This document shows positions 44,340-54,572 of a DNA stretch of 64,000 bases, piece by piece; the first letter of the stretch is position 1; each line of letters begins with the position of its first letter. The notes beneath the pieces were generated by a model. The model made no database searches and had not been told where the DNA came from. It saw only the letters and a program-made list of their open reading frames with translations. The translations under genes were made by a program, and so were the position numbers. This stretch comes from Hydrangea macrophylla (Eukaryota > Streptophyta > Magnoliopsida > Cornales > Hydrangeaceae), in assembly GCA_033977485.1 (NCBI GenBank), contig CM066994.1:44045155-44109154 (forward strand), written 5' to 3'.

Positions 44340-47337
44340 TTAAGAACAAAAATTCGGGAAATGGGCATGCATAACAGTCCAGTCCTCCCAGGTTGCATCC
44401 TCCTTAAGCTGGTTTGACCATTGAACAAGAACCTGAACTACTGGTGAATTGTCCCTTTTGATTAACCTTCTGTCCAAGAATGTCACTGGGCAAACCAGTA
44501 CTTGGCCATCTGATCCTGTCATAGGTAACTGAGGAGCTACCTTGTTTCTCCTTCCCAACTTCTTTTTCAAGAGTGAAACATGGAAAATTGGATGAATAAG
44601 GGACTCTGGAGGCAAAGCCAACTTATATGCTACCTTTCCAATCTTGGCCACAATTCCAAAGGGGCCATAAAACCTGGGTGCCAGTTTAAAATCTCTTCGG
44701 AGCGATACACTTGACTACTTGTATGGTTGCAGTCGCAAGTATACCAAATCCCCAACCATAAACTCCCTCTCGGATCTGTTCCTGTCAGCAAAATGCTTCA
44801 TTCTAGATTGTGCCTGAGTGAGATTGTCTTTTAATAACTGTGTCATTGCAGCTCTACTCTTGATGAACTCATCCAATTGTTGGATAGGAGACCTCAAAGG
44901 TTGATAAATATTGAAATGAGGGGGCTTATACCCATACAATGCTTCAAAGGGGTACATTTGCAAACCTGAGTGGAAGTGGGTATTGAACCACCATTCTGCT
45001 AAAGTCATCCATTTAGCCCATTGACCTGGCCTATCGCTGCTCATGGCTCTCAAGTAATTCTCTACACACTGATTTACTCTCTCAGCTTGACTGTCTGTTT
45101 GGGGATGGTAGGTCGTGGATTACAACAATTTAGTCCCCACAAGATTAAAAAGAGTACTCCAGAACTCACTTAGAAATAACTGATCTCTATCAGAAACAAT
45201 AGTAGTAGGTAATCCATGCAATCTATAGACTTGGTCAAAGAAGGAAGTTGCCACCTGAACCGCAGTGGAAGGATGTGCAAATAGAAGGAAATGGACATAT
45301 TTAGTTAAGCGATCCACCACCACCATTATACAGTTCTTCCCATCAGAATTTGGTAACCCATGAATAAAGTCCATAGAGATATCTGCCCACGGTTGAGAAG
45401 GGATTGGTAAAGGCTGTGATAGCCCTGGGTAATGTATATTCTCACTTTTCATCCTTTGGCAAATGTCACAGAAGGAGACCCAATCCTTCACTTCTGCTCT
45501 GATTTTAGGCCAATAAAAATACTGAGTTACCCTTTTGAAAGTTCCCAGAATTCCTGAATGCCCGCCAGTGCCAGAATCATGTACTTCCTTCAAAATTCGT
45601 TGCTTGAGATCCCCACCTGACCCCACATAGAACTGGTCACTGTACTTGAGTAACCCATTGGATAATGAATATGGTGGTAAAGAGTTAGGAGCTATCAATA
45701 ATTGTGCTAACATCTGTTGGGCTGCTTCATCATTAACATAGCTTTTTTGAATTCCTCTTGCCACATAGGTTGTACTTGAGAAATGGATTGCAACTGAACT
45801 TCTGTTTCATTGACTCGAGACAAAGCATCTGCCACCCTATTCTCCACTCCTTGCTTATAATCAATCACATAATCCAAGCCCATTAACTTTGAGACCCACT
45901 TGTGCTGTAGCATGGTAGTGATTTTTTGTTCCAAAAGAATTTGAGACTTTGATGGTCTGTTTTGATGAAGAACTGCTTACTTTCCAGATAAGACCTCCAC
46001 TTCTTGACAGCCTTCACAATGGCTAATAACTCTTTTTCATAGGTAGGCAAACCCAAATGCTTGTTAGCAAGACTTTTACTAAAGAAAGCCAATGGTCTCC
46101 TGTTCTGCATCAGAACTGCTCCAATCCCAGCATAAGATGCATCAGTCTCTAAAGTAAAAGGCAAGGAAAAATCCGGTAATGCCAATACAGGAGTAGTGCA
46201 CATAGCTTCTTTCAGTTGGTTGAAAGCTTGTTCAGCTTGATCCCCCCATTTATACTGTCCCTTTTTTAATAACTCAGTGAGAGGTTTGCTAATAATCCCA
46301 TAGCCTCTGACGAACTTTCTATAATACCCTGTCAAACCCAAAAACCCTCTGAGAGTTTTAATATTTTTTGGACTAGGCCAATTTTTCATGCATTCAATCT
46401 TAGAAGGGTCAGCTGCCACTCCTTACCAGTGATGATGTGTCCAAGATATTCTATTCTTGGCTGACCAAAGGCACATTTTGGTTGCTTAGCATACAACTGA
46501 TGGTTTTGCAAGGTTTCTAGTTTAATAGAAAGATGCAGGAGATGATCCTCCAGACTTTTACTATACACTAAGATGTCATCGAAGAAGACCAATATGAATT
46601 TCCTGAAAAAAGGTCTGAAAATGGTGTTCATAAGAGACTGAAAAGTAGCTGGGGCATTAGTGAGCCCAAAAGGCATCACTCTAAACTCGAAGTGCCCATC
46701 ATGAGTCTTGAATGCTGTCTTAGAAATGTCTTGTTCCTTCATTCTGACCTGGTGATAACCAGACCTCAGATCTAACTTAGAAAAAATTGAAGCTCCTCCC
46801 AACTCATCCAATAGTTCTTCTATAACTGGTATTGGATATTTATCCTTTATTGTGGCCGCATTGAGTTGTCTGTAATCTATACACATACGCCATGCACCAT
46901 CCTTTTTTTTAACTAATAACACTGGGGAGGAAAAAGAGCTTCTACTGGGTCTAATGATCCCACTCTGCAACATGTCATGGACTTGCCTTTCAATTTCTGT
47001 CTTCTGAAGATGGGAATATCTGTATGGTCTTACGTGCATGGATTGGTTTGGTACCTTCTTGCAATATAATCTGATGATCATGAGATCTAGAGGGTGGTAA
47101 TCCTTGTGGGTCCTTAAACACATCTGGAAATTTACAAATGAGTGCTTCAATTTCTGGTATATCAACCAGCTCTCTCGCATCCGATACCCCTAATGAATAT
47201 AATTGATAAACCACTGTCTGCTCGTTGGTATCACAATATTTCTGAAGTGCTTTTTCATTCATTACTTGCAAGTTCTGATTCCTTTTTGCCCCACTTAATA
47301 TTACCAGTTCTCTATTTAACTGAAAGGTGATCTTCAT
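44340..47337 (-). pseudogene. pol of the Reina-like element, multiply frameshifted
   Basis: Minus strand, in order: a pre-RT segment (from 47337), RT with [45 protein letters not shown] and catalytic FFDDILVYS (about 46565); RNase H (GLTGYYRKFVRGYG.., ETDASYAGIGAVLMQ, about 46350-45880); integrase zinc finger HSGILGTFKRV..CDICQRMK and core MDFIHGLP, VSDRDQLF (45764-45120), then its C-terminal part (45053-44715, FADRNRSEREF); finally a GPY/chromodomain region with VQWSNQLKEDATWED (about 44460-44390) and stop at 44340. At least five frame breaks or stops separate the segments (near 47000, 46400, 45900, 45740, 45118, 44715). Chromodomains steer integration to heterochromatin. Confidence 0.88.
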
Positions 47338-47924
47338 TTGGTGGAATCAAAAGTGACTGGTCCTTGCTCTCTCATCCATTGTATGCCTAACACCGCATCA
47401 CAGCCTCCTAAAGGAAGTAACCTCATCTCTGCCTTCATCTTATGACCTTGCACAATCCATTCTAATTGGGGACACTTGGCATTGCTAACCAATTTTCTAC
47501 CATCAGCTACAGATACTTGTATGGAATTAGTGGGCTGAATCTCACAACCCAACTTTTTTGCTATGACTGGATCCAAGAAGTTATGGGTACTTCCACTATC
47601 AACCAAGATTGATATAGTATTCCTTTTTACCACCCCTATCATCTTAATAGTTTTTAGGCTCTCACTACCATATAAAGCATTCAAGGAAATTGCAATTTCA
47701 CCCAATGGGTTCTCATTCTCTTCACAGAATTGTTGTACCAATGACTCTTGCACATCCATATCCCCACTTACATCTTCTTCCAATGATTCATTTTCCTCTA
47801 TTATCAAATATAATTGCTTCTTTGCACAAATATGGCCTCTAAAGTAGGGTTCATCACAGTAGTAGCATAAATTTTTCTCCCTCCTGCTTTGCATCTCATC
47901 AGGGGTGACCCTCTTAATCCCCAA
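47334..47924 (-). pseudogene. Gag nucleocapsid and protease of the Reina-like element
   Basis: Minus strand, 196 aa open frame. A zinc knuckle CYYCDEPYFRGHIC is followed by an acidic linker, LNALYG, and the protease active site ILVDSGSTHNF (about 47590), with QLEWIVQGHKM and LGIQWM downstream. VDSGSTHNF with a C-C-H-C knuckle immediately upstream is usual in chromovirus polyproteins. It ends at a stop before RT, where an intact element would read on. Confidence 0.85.
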
Positions 47925-48248
47925 AAATTGGTTAGGTAATGCCCTAGATGTTGGACTTCGGTAAGAATTGGTTGTAGTTGGTTTGGTGTAAGAATTGGTA
48001 AGATTAGCAGGGTTTGGTGGTTGTATTTGGGACTGGTTTGAAGATTTGGGATGATGAAAATTGTTGGTAGGAGTTGGTGGTGATATTCTGGTTGATGAAG
48101 AAAAGGGTGGGCTGGTATGGTTGGTATTGGGAGATTGGTGGTAATTAGGAGTTGGGTTAGTCTTGTGAGTCTGATATGGTGTCTTTTGGAAGTGGTAGGA
48201 AGGATATGAGGTCTGGTTGGCTCCTCCTATGGCTGTTAAATGACCTTC

Positions 48249-48968
48249 TTATAATCTGGCTAAGCTGATAGCATGGGATAATGTTCGAGGGTTGAACATT
48301 CTTACCAAGTGCTCAATGTTCTTGTTCAAACCACTTACAAAGCAGGACACAAAATACTCCTCAGAAAGGCCCCTATTCTGTGATAAAATCAAGGGTTTCA
48401 ATTCCTCAAATTGTGTTTGATAATTCTCTACGGATCTTGTTTGAGTCAACCTCTTAAACTGAGCCATGACATCATCACCCCCTATTACAGAAAACCTTTC
48501 CAACAATTCATTAATAAAAGCAGTCCAATACAATCCTTCTAAGGTCTCGAAATGTGCCTAAAACCAGTGATCTGCTTTGCCTTCAAGATGGATTGAAGCA
48601 AAGAGGACCTTATGTTCTTCGGGTGTTGGATTTAGCAAAAAATACCTATTGCATTTCTTAAGCCAGCCTTTAGGGTCTTCTCCACTAAACCTAGGGAACT
48701 CAATTCTGGGAAAATTCGGATGTGAGTTTGTATACATACCATTTCTTGAGTCCCTTGTTTCATTATAGCCATGCCCACCTCTGAATTCATTGCTACAGCT
48801 TCCATTTCTTCCATCAATTTTTCTAGCATCCGCCATGAATGTTGGATTCGGTAGAACTCCATTATGATCTCTCTCCTTTTCAGCTGAAGTCTTGTTCTGC
48901 CTCATCAACACCATCATCGCTTCTATGTTCGAACTCATTGCTCCCATCTTGTTATACACATCCGCCAT
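48249..48968 (-). pseudogene. Gag capsid of the Reina-like element, one in-frame stop
   Basis: Minus strand. FPRIEFPRFSGEDPKGWLKK, then NPTPEEHKVLFASIHLEGKA and, after an in-frame TAG at 48558-48560, WTAFINELLERF, RLTQTRSVENYQTQFEEL and FVSGLNKNIEHLV are the standard retrotransposon gag block. A second stop at about 48249 precedes a glycine/asparagine-rich linker to the zinc knuckle. Confidence 0.85.
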
Positions 48969-49102
48969 TTGTGTTTGAAGAGCAAGTATGTTCTGTTAGT
49001 TCTGATGATCTTGAACCCTAATTTCAGATGTGGCCTCTGTCGAGTGTGCATGTTGAAATTCATCCATCTCAATATTCGTGGATCTAGGCTTTGATACCAC
49101 TT

Positions 49103-49524
49103 TGTCAGAAACAGGCCCAACTTTCATCAAATTAGATAAGAAATTGCAAAAGATAGAGGGTAAAGAAGAATTACAGAGAGGGAAGTGAAGGAAAGAAAGA
49201 GAAGAAAATAGGGAGAGACAGAGAGTGTTTAGAAAGAGAATTGAGAGAGAAAGAGAATTCTTATTAACAATTTTACACAATGAATCAGCTGATCAATCAG
49301 TTATTTATCTCTGATTTACAACAATCAAACTAATCACCATAACAACCTTTCTACACCAATTATCAATTGACACGTAATAGGTGGTTAGAACTAACTCTTG
49401 GCTAAACGACTTTGTAAAGCTTAAAACGAATTTACACTAAACGACATCGTACAGAATTTCTTCCTTCCTGATTGCCAGTGAGCTAAGGCCTGAATTTACT
49501 GAGTTAACCCATTGATTCATGACA
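49103..49524 (-). repeat. 5' LTR of the Reina-like element
   Basis: 422 bp partner of 43877-44298. On the minus strand it is followed by AAG and TGGTATCAAAGCC (PBS). Confidence 0.95.
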
Positions 49525-49701
49525 GATTCGAGCAAAGCTGCAAAGTCGCTTTGCATAAACGAGCCACGATGGTTTTTCTTCTCCTTTCTCCATACGTTTT
49601 TAACTTTTTGTTTCTGGGTGTGAAAAGTGAAATCTGAAAAGGGTTTTTAGGTTTTAGCTTTAATTTAATTTCGTATATATATATACATACAAACAAAGAT
49701 T

Positions 49702-49838
49702 CTCTAAAGAGGGCCACCTCTCTTTATTAAAGAGAGGATCTCTGTTTTGGCCGTCAGATTGTGTTTAAAAACTATAAAATGACAAAACTACCATTACTGA
49801 AAACACGATCCGACGGCCAAAATAAAAGAGAGGGCGCT
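49702..49838. mobile_element. MITE with CTCTAAAGAGG.CCACCTC terminus (right-truncated copy)
   Basis: The left terminus CTCTAAAGAGGGCCACCTC and the paired GGCCGTCAGAT / ATCCGACGGCC inner repeats match the complete copy at 62322-62484. The right end here decays after AAAATAAAAGAGAGG. It lies inside the hAT element. Confidence 0.7.
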
Positions 49839-50071
49839 ATATACATATATTAAAAAAAAAAAAAAACAACAAAACTGGAAAGCAAGTCGTCCGTGTCCCG
49901 TGCGTGTCACAAAGTGTCCATCATGTGTCCACCACGTGTAGGGGGGTCAAAAAACAATTACGCAAAGTAGGACACATTTTGGCTATGTTGCACGCTTGTC
50001 GGGCGCGTGTCAGCGTCTGACACGTGTATGACACCAGTACGTTGAGATTTTAAAGTGTCGGTTCTTCATAG

Positions 50072-50700
50072 ATTAGAGTTGATTAAGGAACAGACTAAAT
50101 TGGTTTTGGCTGCTTTGAAGTCTTCTAATTCATAGTATTGAAATTGAGGTAATTAGCTTTTATGGGTTCTGTACCTTTTGATCCAATGTAGTAGATGCGT
50201 TTTTCTGAAGAGGCATGACTGACAATTTTGGTTCATATTCCTAGTTTTAAGTGATTCAATTCATGTAGTTTGTGATAGTTTGCTTCGAATTCTATGATTT
50301 AAAAATAAATAAATTCCCGAGTCTTGTACTCTTGTACTACTAGAGAATGTAAATATCAATTCTCTGTTCATGTTGCTTTGTTGACAAATGATGAATGCTT
50401 CTGTACATTCGGATTTGTGACATCAGCTGACTTTTCAAATTCATGAATATAAAGACAAGGGAATACGGTAATAAAACTTTATTTTCTTATATTTCTAAGA
50501 GAAAATTGTGTTTTTTTTGTGTGCCAATCAAAAACATCGGACACTATCTCATACCCATGTTCGAGTGTGTGTGTGTCAACGGTACCTTTAACTTATTGAG
50601 AAGAGTTTCTCTAACATAGCTGAAAGGGACTTATAATATGTCTTAAAATGGAGTGGATTTCCAATTTTCCATTTTGGTTAAACAAAGCGGGTGTGGTAGG
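50072..50700 (+). pseudogene. GeBP-type gene, upstream copy, piece 3 of 3 (C-terminus and 3' flank)
   Basis: After the second TSD copy the sequence TTGATTAAGGAACAGAC and TGGTTTTGGCTGC continues to the ATTCATAG stop at 50135, matching 53151-53216. The 3' flank also aligns with 53217 onward (CTCTTGTACTA..TAGAGAATGTA, GGAATACGG.AATAAA, and ATGTCTTAAA near 50638 and 54049), so the duplicated unit extends beyond the gene. Confidence 0.85.
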
Positions 50701-50808
50701 CGTATAAAGCACCATAGGAGATGTTTGTGTAACTAGACCTAAATTTGGGGAGGTCAGAGTAGTTATTTCTATATTTTGTAATTAAGCCAACAATGAATTA
50801 GTAATACT

Positions 50809-51780
50809 CAATGTTTTGAAATCCAGATAGTTCATCGAACCGGAAAAATGTCCGGGTCACGGGTTACTGGTTCAACCGTCGGGTGAACCGGAATTAAACC
50901 GTGATGCCATAATTACGTAATTATTATATTTGTTTTTAAACATTAATAGTATAATATAATTGAATAATATTAAAAAGGCACTAAAAAATTATAAATTGAT
51001 TCTCACACTTCCATACAATTATTGTTATTGTCATAAATAATTCACAAGGCAACATGAAGAGCAACTTACACATATACATTGGAAGCCAACATACATTGGA
51101 AACCAACTTACACGTATGGACCATGGTACAACTTCCAAGGACTAATCTAGGGAATCGAGGCGGCAAAATTTCAAGAAGTGTATGTTGCAAAGAGCAGTGA
51201 ATCAACATGATATTATAAATGTCAAAATCTGTATGTTGCATTTTTTTTAAAAATACCTCTTTCAGAAATACCCAAGAATCAAGGTTCAAGAAACTAGAAA
51301 GAGAGAAAGAAGGGGAATAGAGGATACCTCTTTCAGAAATACAAGAGGAAGAGACTAGAGAGAAATAAGGGGAAAAAGGATAATACCTCTTTGAAAAATG
51401 AAAATACAATCAAGGGCGGCAACGAGTGGCAGAGAGGGGCGGCATGAGGCGACGGCCGGTGATGAGGCTGGTGGTCTCTGTGGGCGCCGCTATCATCAAT
51501 TGTAGGGGCTGAGAAAATGTTTCTCAGTTTTCTAAAATTTGTGGTGACTTAAATTTTTTTGTTCTTTTTTTATACTACTATACACGAACCGCCTGGGTTA
51601 GTTGAACCGGCAACGGGTTTTTAGATTTTCGGTTCAACCGAGCGGGTTGAACGGTTTCCAATTTTGAGGCCGGTTTTTTTTTTCCAAGGGCGGTTCCCGG
51701 TTTGGACCGGCCCGTTCCTTGGACCGATTGGCGGGTTGAACGGTCGAACCGTCCGATCCGGGTTGGGTTTTAAAACCTTG
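50809..51780. mobile_element. Non-autonomous hAT-type element, 972 bp, upstream of the open GeBP gene
   Basis: Termini CAATGTTTTGAAATCC and GGGTTTTAAAACCTTG are inverted repeats, flanked by a perfect 8-bp TSD GTAATACT (50801-50808 and 51781-51788). Subterminal regions are rich in GAACCGG/CCGGTTC. No transposase was recognised in the AT-rich interior. The empty arrangement is suggested by the upstream copy (about 20150-20215), where AATTAAGCCAA runs on without it. Confidence 0.8.
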
Positions 51781-52066
51781 GTAATACTACACTCATATCT
51801 AAATTTACACCCAACACATCTGACCCTTGATTCTCTACCGGAATCAATGACCTGAATTATTGGGTGTGAGATAGTGGAATTGGATATTGATTTAGATGTG
51901 AGGTATTGCATTTTTGATAATGAACGTTAGTCCGGGTTTGTTTTAAACCGTCACTCCCGCCATACAAACTTGGCCCAAATGTGTAGCAATACCAATTTCC
52001 CAATTTGGCAATTTTCTCTCTCTCGTACACACACACCACCCCCCTACTAACTTGCTAAGGTAGTAG

Positions 52067-52073
52067 TATAAAG
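52067..52073 (+). promoter_or_regulatory. Putative TATA box of the open GeBP gene
   Basis: TATAAAG in the context TAGTAGTATAAAGACCC, about 280 nt before the chosen ATG and downstream of a CT/CA tract. The homologous position in the pseudogene copy reads GCATAAAG. Confidence 0.5.
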
Positions 52074-52355
52074 ACCCATATCTGCTACTTGCCCATTCCA
52101 CACTAAAATCCCACTATCTTTTCACTCTAGAAAAACTATCCATTACTGATTCCTCTAGCATTCTTGTTTGGAAACCAAAAAAATCAATCCTTTTCTCTCT
52201 CTAGAAAAAACTGCCACTGCTGATGGCTCCGAAGATAGAGCCTCCTCCGGCTTCATGATCATCATCAGAGGAAGAAGAAATCAGTGACAAAGAAGAGTAT
52301 CAACCACAAAATCCAGAAACAGAACCCATATCACCAGCACAAGAACAAGAATTTT

Positions 52356-53216
52356 ATGGAAGAAGAAGAGGCTCCGAACACAACCCAACTTTTCAAATCC
52401 AATTTTGAATCTGATTCTGGTAATGGGTTTGAATCCAAATCAATGGAAGAGCTCACCCAACCCAGTAACCCGATTCGATACCACCCCTCCCAACAGAATG
52501 AGGACGAATCACAGAAAAATAAAAGCAAGATCTCCAATGGAAATGAAGAAGGTGAAGAGAACAAGTCTGCCATTTATAAAATTTGGAGCGACAGGGACGA
52601 AATCGCTCTCTTGAAGGGGATGATTGATTACAAATTCAAAAACGGGTCAGACCCGAGTTCTGATATGTGTGCATTTCTTGAATTCATCAAGAACTCACTT
52701 CAAGTTGATGTTTCGAAGATTCAATTGATAAGCAAGATCTGGAGGTTGAAGAGGAAGTACAGAAGAAATTTAAAGAGGACCAAAAATGGGGAAGTCCCAA
52801 TTTTCTCTAAGCTTCACGAACACAAGTCTTTCGAGCTTTCAAAGAAGATATGGGGTGTTGTTGAAGCTACTAGTGATGATATAAATGACAATTTGAAAAG
52901 TCTGAAAAGAAAAGAAATGGATACAGTGGTCTTAGAGAGAGAAGAACCACAAGTACTAAAGGCTAAAAAAGAGGATTTTGGGTCAATATGTTCAAGAAAT
53001 GATGGTTCTTGTTTGTCAATTTTCATATCTGTAGAGGAATTTGTGAAGGAGAGAATGAGTTGTTTGATTGGGAGTGAAAAGGCAAAGGAGTTGAAGGAAA
53101 AGTGGAAGAGTTTGAGGGCAGATGAGATTGAACTGTATTTGAAAAGAATAGAGTTGATTCAGGAACAGACTAAACTGGTTTTGGCTGCAATGAAGTCTGC
53201 TTCTTCTAATTCATAG
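52356..53216 (+). CDS. GeBP/DUF573-type (storekeeper-like) transcription factor, 286 aa
   Basis: A plant-specific nuclear DNA-binding protein of the GLABROUS1-enhancer-binding-protein type. The DUF573 domain lies at about residues 68-170: [52 protein letters not shown] and HEHKSFELSKKIWG. A C-terminal helix (EFVKERMSCLIGSEKAKELK, then ADEIELYLKRIELIQEQTKLVLAAM) has zipper-like heptads for dimerisation. The N-terminus is acidic and polar. The start is the first ATG of the open frame (52356). Upstream, MAPKIEPPPAS with a TGA right after it at about 52256, and a frame change, look like the ancestral N-terminus, now lost. Intronless, single open frame. It is the downstream copy of a tandem duplication; its partner is a pseudogene. 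Confidence 0.85.
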   Translation: MEEEEAPNTTQLFKSNFESDSGNGFESKSMEELTQPSNPIRYHPSQQNEDESQKNKSKISNGNEEGEENKSAIYKIWSDRDEIALLKGMIDYKFKNGSDPSSDMCAFLEFIKNSLQVDVSKIQLISKIWRLKRKYRRNLKRTKNGEVPIFSKLHEHKSFELSKKIWGVVEATSDDINDNLKSLKRKEMDTVVLEREEPQVLKAKKEDFGSICSRNDGSCLSIFISVEEFVKERMSCLIGSEKAKELKEKWKSLRADEIELYLKRIELIQEQTKLVLAAMKSASSNS

Positions 53217-53825
53217 TATTGAAATTGAGATAATTAGCATTTATGGGTTGTGTTCCTTTTGGATCCAATACAGTAGATGGGGTTTTTTTTTTTCTGAAGA
53301 GGTATTATTGCTTTGACAAGTTTTAGGGTGATATATAATTCATATAGTTGAGTTTGTGTCAATTTTTACTTCTGATTCTTTAATTTCTTTTTTCTTATGT
53401 ACTCTTGTACTAGCTAGAGAATGTAGATTTGAATAATCCGTTCATGTCATCTTGGTTGGTAAATGATGATTGCTTGTGCGGAAATTAACGTGCGTGTACG
53501 TGTCTAAGTGTCGGGCTTCCAATTTTATGAATCATAAACGCAGGAATACGGCAATAAATCCATAATTTTCTGAAATTTTTTAAGAGAATTCAAATTTTTT
53601 TTTTGGTGGTGGTAAATAAACTTCAACATGAACATTTCCTCTATTTTGAAAGAATTTTGTAGCATAAAGAATATAATTAGAGACATTAATATGGTCGTAA
53701 AAGTAGCTAACGTTGCTTTTGGAGTGCCAACCAAAAGTGTCTAAACACATATCCCATACGGAAGCCGGGGAGGTGTTGCTATCTAATACGGGTAATTCAA
53801 CTTATCAAGAACAATCTGTGTGCAT
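53217..53825 (+). other. 3' UTR and downstream flank of the GeBP gene
   Basis: AT-rich sequence with CTCTTGTACTAG and AATACGG.AATAAA blocks shared with the pseudogene 3' flank. No additional ORF is supported. Confidence 0.6.
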
Positions 53826-54012
53826 CTATGAAGCACGGACACGGACACTCTGACACAGGTACGATACGACACCGGCACATTGACACTGCAAAATCCTAAA
53901 AAAATTACACGTTGACACTGCATGAAAAGTGTCCATGAAGTGTCGTATCCGTGTGTCGGACACGATACGACACGCGACACGTTACCTTCTTAGAAGTGTC
54001 GGTGCTTCCTAG
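53826..54012. mobile_element. hAT-type MITE, CTAxGAAGCAC family, copy 3
   Basis: 187 bp; termini CTATGAAGCACGGACAC and GTGTCGGTGCTTCCTAG; perfect 8-bp TSD GTGTGCAT (53818-53825 and 54013-54020). The interior has GATACGACAC and AATCCTAAAAAAATTACAC blocks, as in copy 1. Confidence 0.88.
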
Positions 54013-54020
54013 GTGTGCAT

Positions 54021-54572
54021 ATATTTGATAGGGACTTAAAAGTAAACATGTCTTAAACTGGCTTCCTCACTTCCCTCTTATAACTTCTTGTAATTGTTGA
54101 GCCCTGTTGTGGTGCACTTTTTTTTTCCTACTCAGGTCCCTCTATGTAAATAAAACATCAATCCATTGATGGCACTGTTTCTCTCTAAAAATTCTTTGAA
54201 GATAGCACTGGGTTTCAAAAATATTGTTGAAATAACTTTTGCAAGAGAGAGAGACTCTTGTGGGACATAATAATATGAATTTTTTTAATGAAATTTGTTA
54301 TGCTGAGTTTAATCTTATATCTAGTAATCCCAACTATAGACTCCTTTACTAGTGCTTAAATGTGGAAAATATATGGCTGTATTGTAAATTTGTAATGCTT
54401 ACAATGAAATTGGGATAAGCAACTCTTTCCTTTCTTTTGTTCAGTGTCATGACTCATTTATACACACACAAACACAAAATTGTATGTATTGAATTTGACA
54501 GCTACATTGGCTGTCAGCTAATATTATCAGTTTCCTTTACATGGACTTTGTTCTCTATTTTGGGAACCTAAC
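54021..54572. other. Intergenic and PPR 3' flank, no gene seen
   Basis: AT-rich, with the end of the GeBP duplication near 54060. The reading frames on the plus strand at 54541-54857 are shadows of the PPR gene. Confidence 0.6.

Larger units (their letters stand above)
43877..49524 (-). mobile_element. Full-length Reina-like chromovirus (Ty3/gypsy), decayed
   Basis: The element is 5648 bp, with two 422-bp LTRs and a perfect TSD GATTC (43872-43876 and 49525-49529). The coding strand is minus: the right LTR is 5' and is followed by a TGGTATCAAAGCC primer site (about 49087-49099); a purine tract GAAGAAGGGGGCATT precedes the left LTR. Gag, protease, RT, RNase H, integrase and chromodomain are all present but broken. 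Small size, short LTRs, Met-tRNA PBS and chromodomain suit the Reina clade. LTRs differ at five sites (about 1.2%). Confidence 0.92.
42381..50071. mobile_element. hAT element, CTAxGAAGCAC family, copy 2, with transposase remnant
   Basis: Termini CTATGAGGCATGC and GGTTCTTCATAG are degenerate inverted copies of the family terminus, with a perfect 8-bp TSD ATTAGAGT (42373-42380 and 50072-50079). The open GeBP gene has a single empty site (AATAGAGT). Subterminal sequences match the MITEs at 9912 and 53826. Unlike these it contains a hAT transposase remnant, a later Reina-like insertion and a MITE. Without the Reina element it is about 2.0 kb. It is probably a deletion derivative of the autonomous parent of the MITE family. 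Confidence 0.75.
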
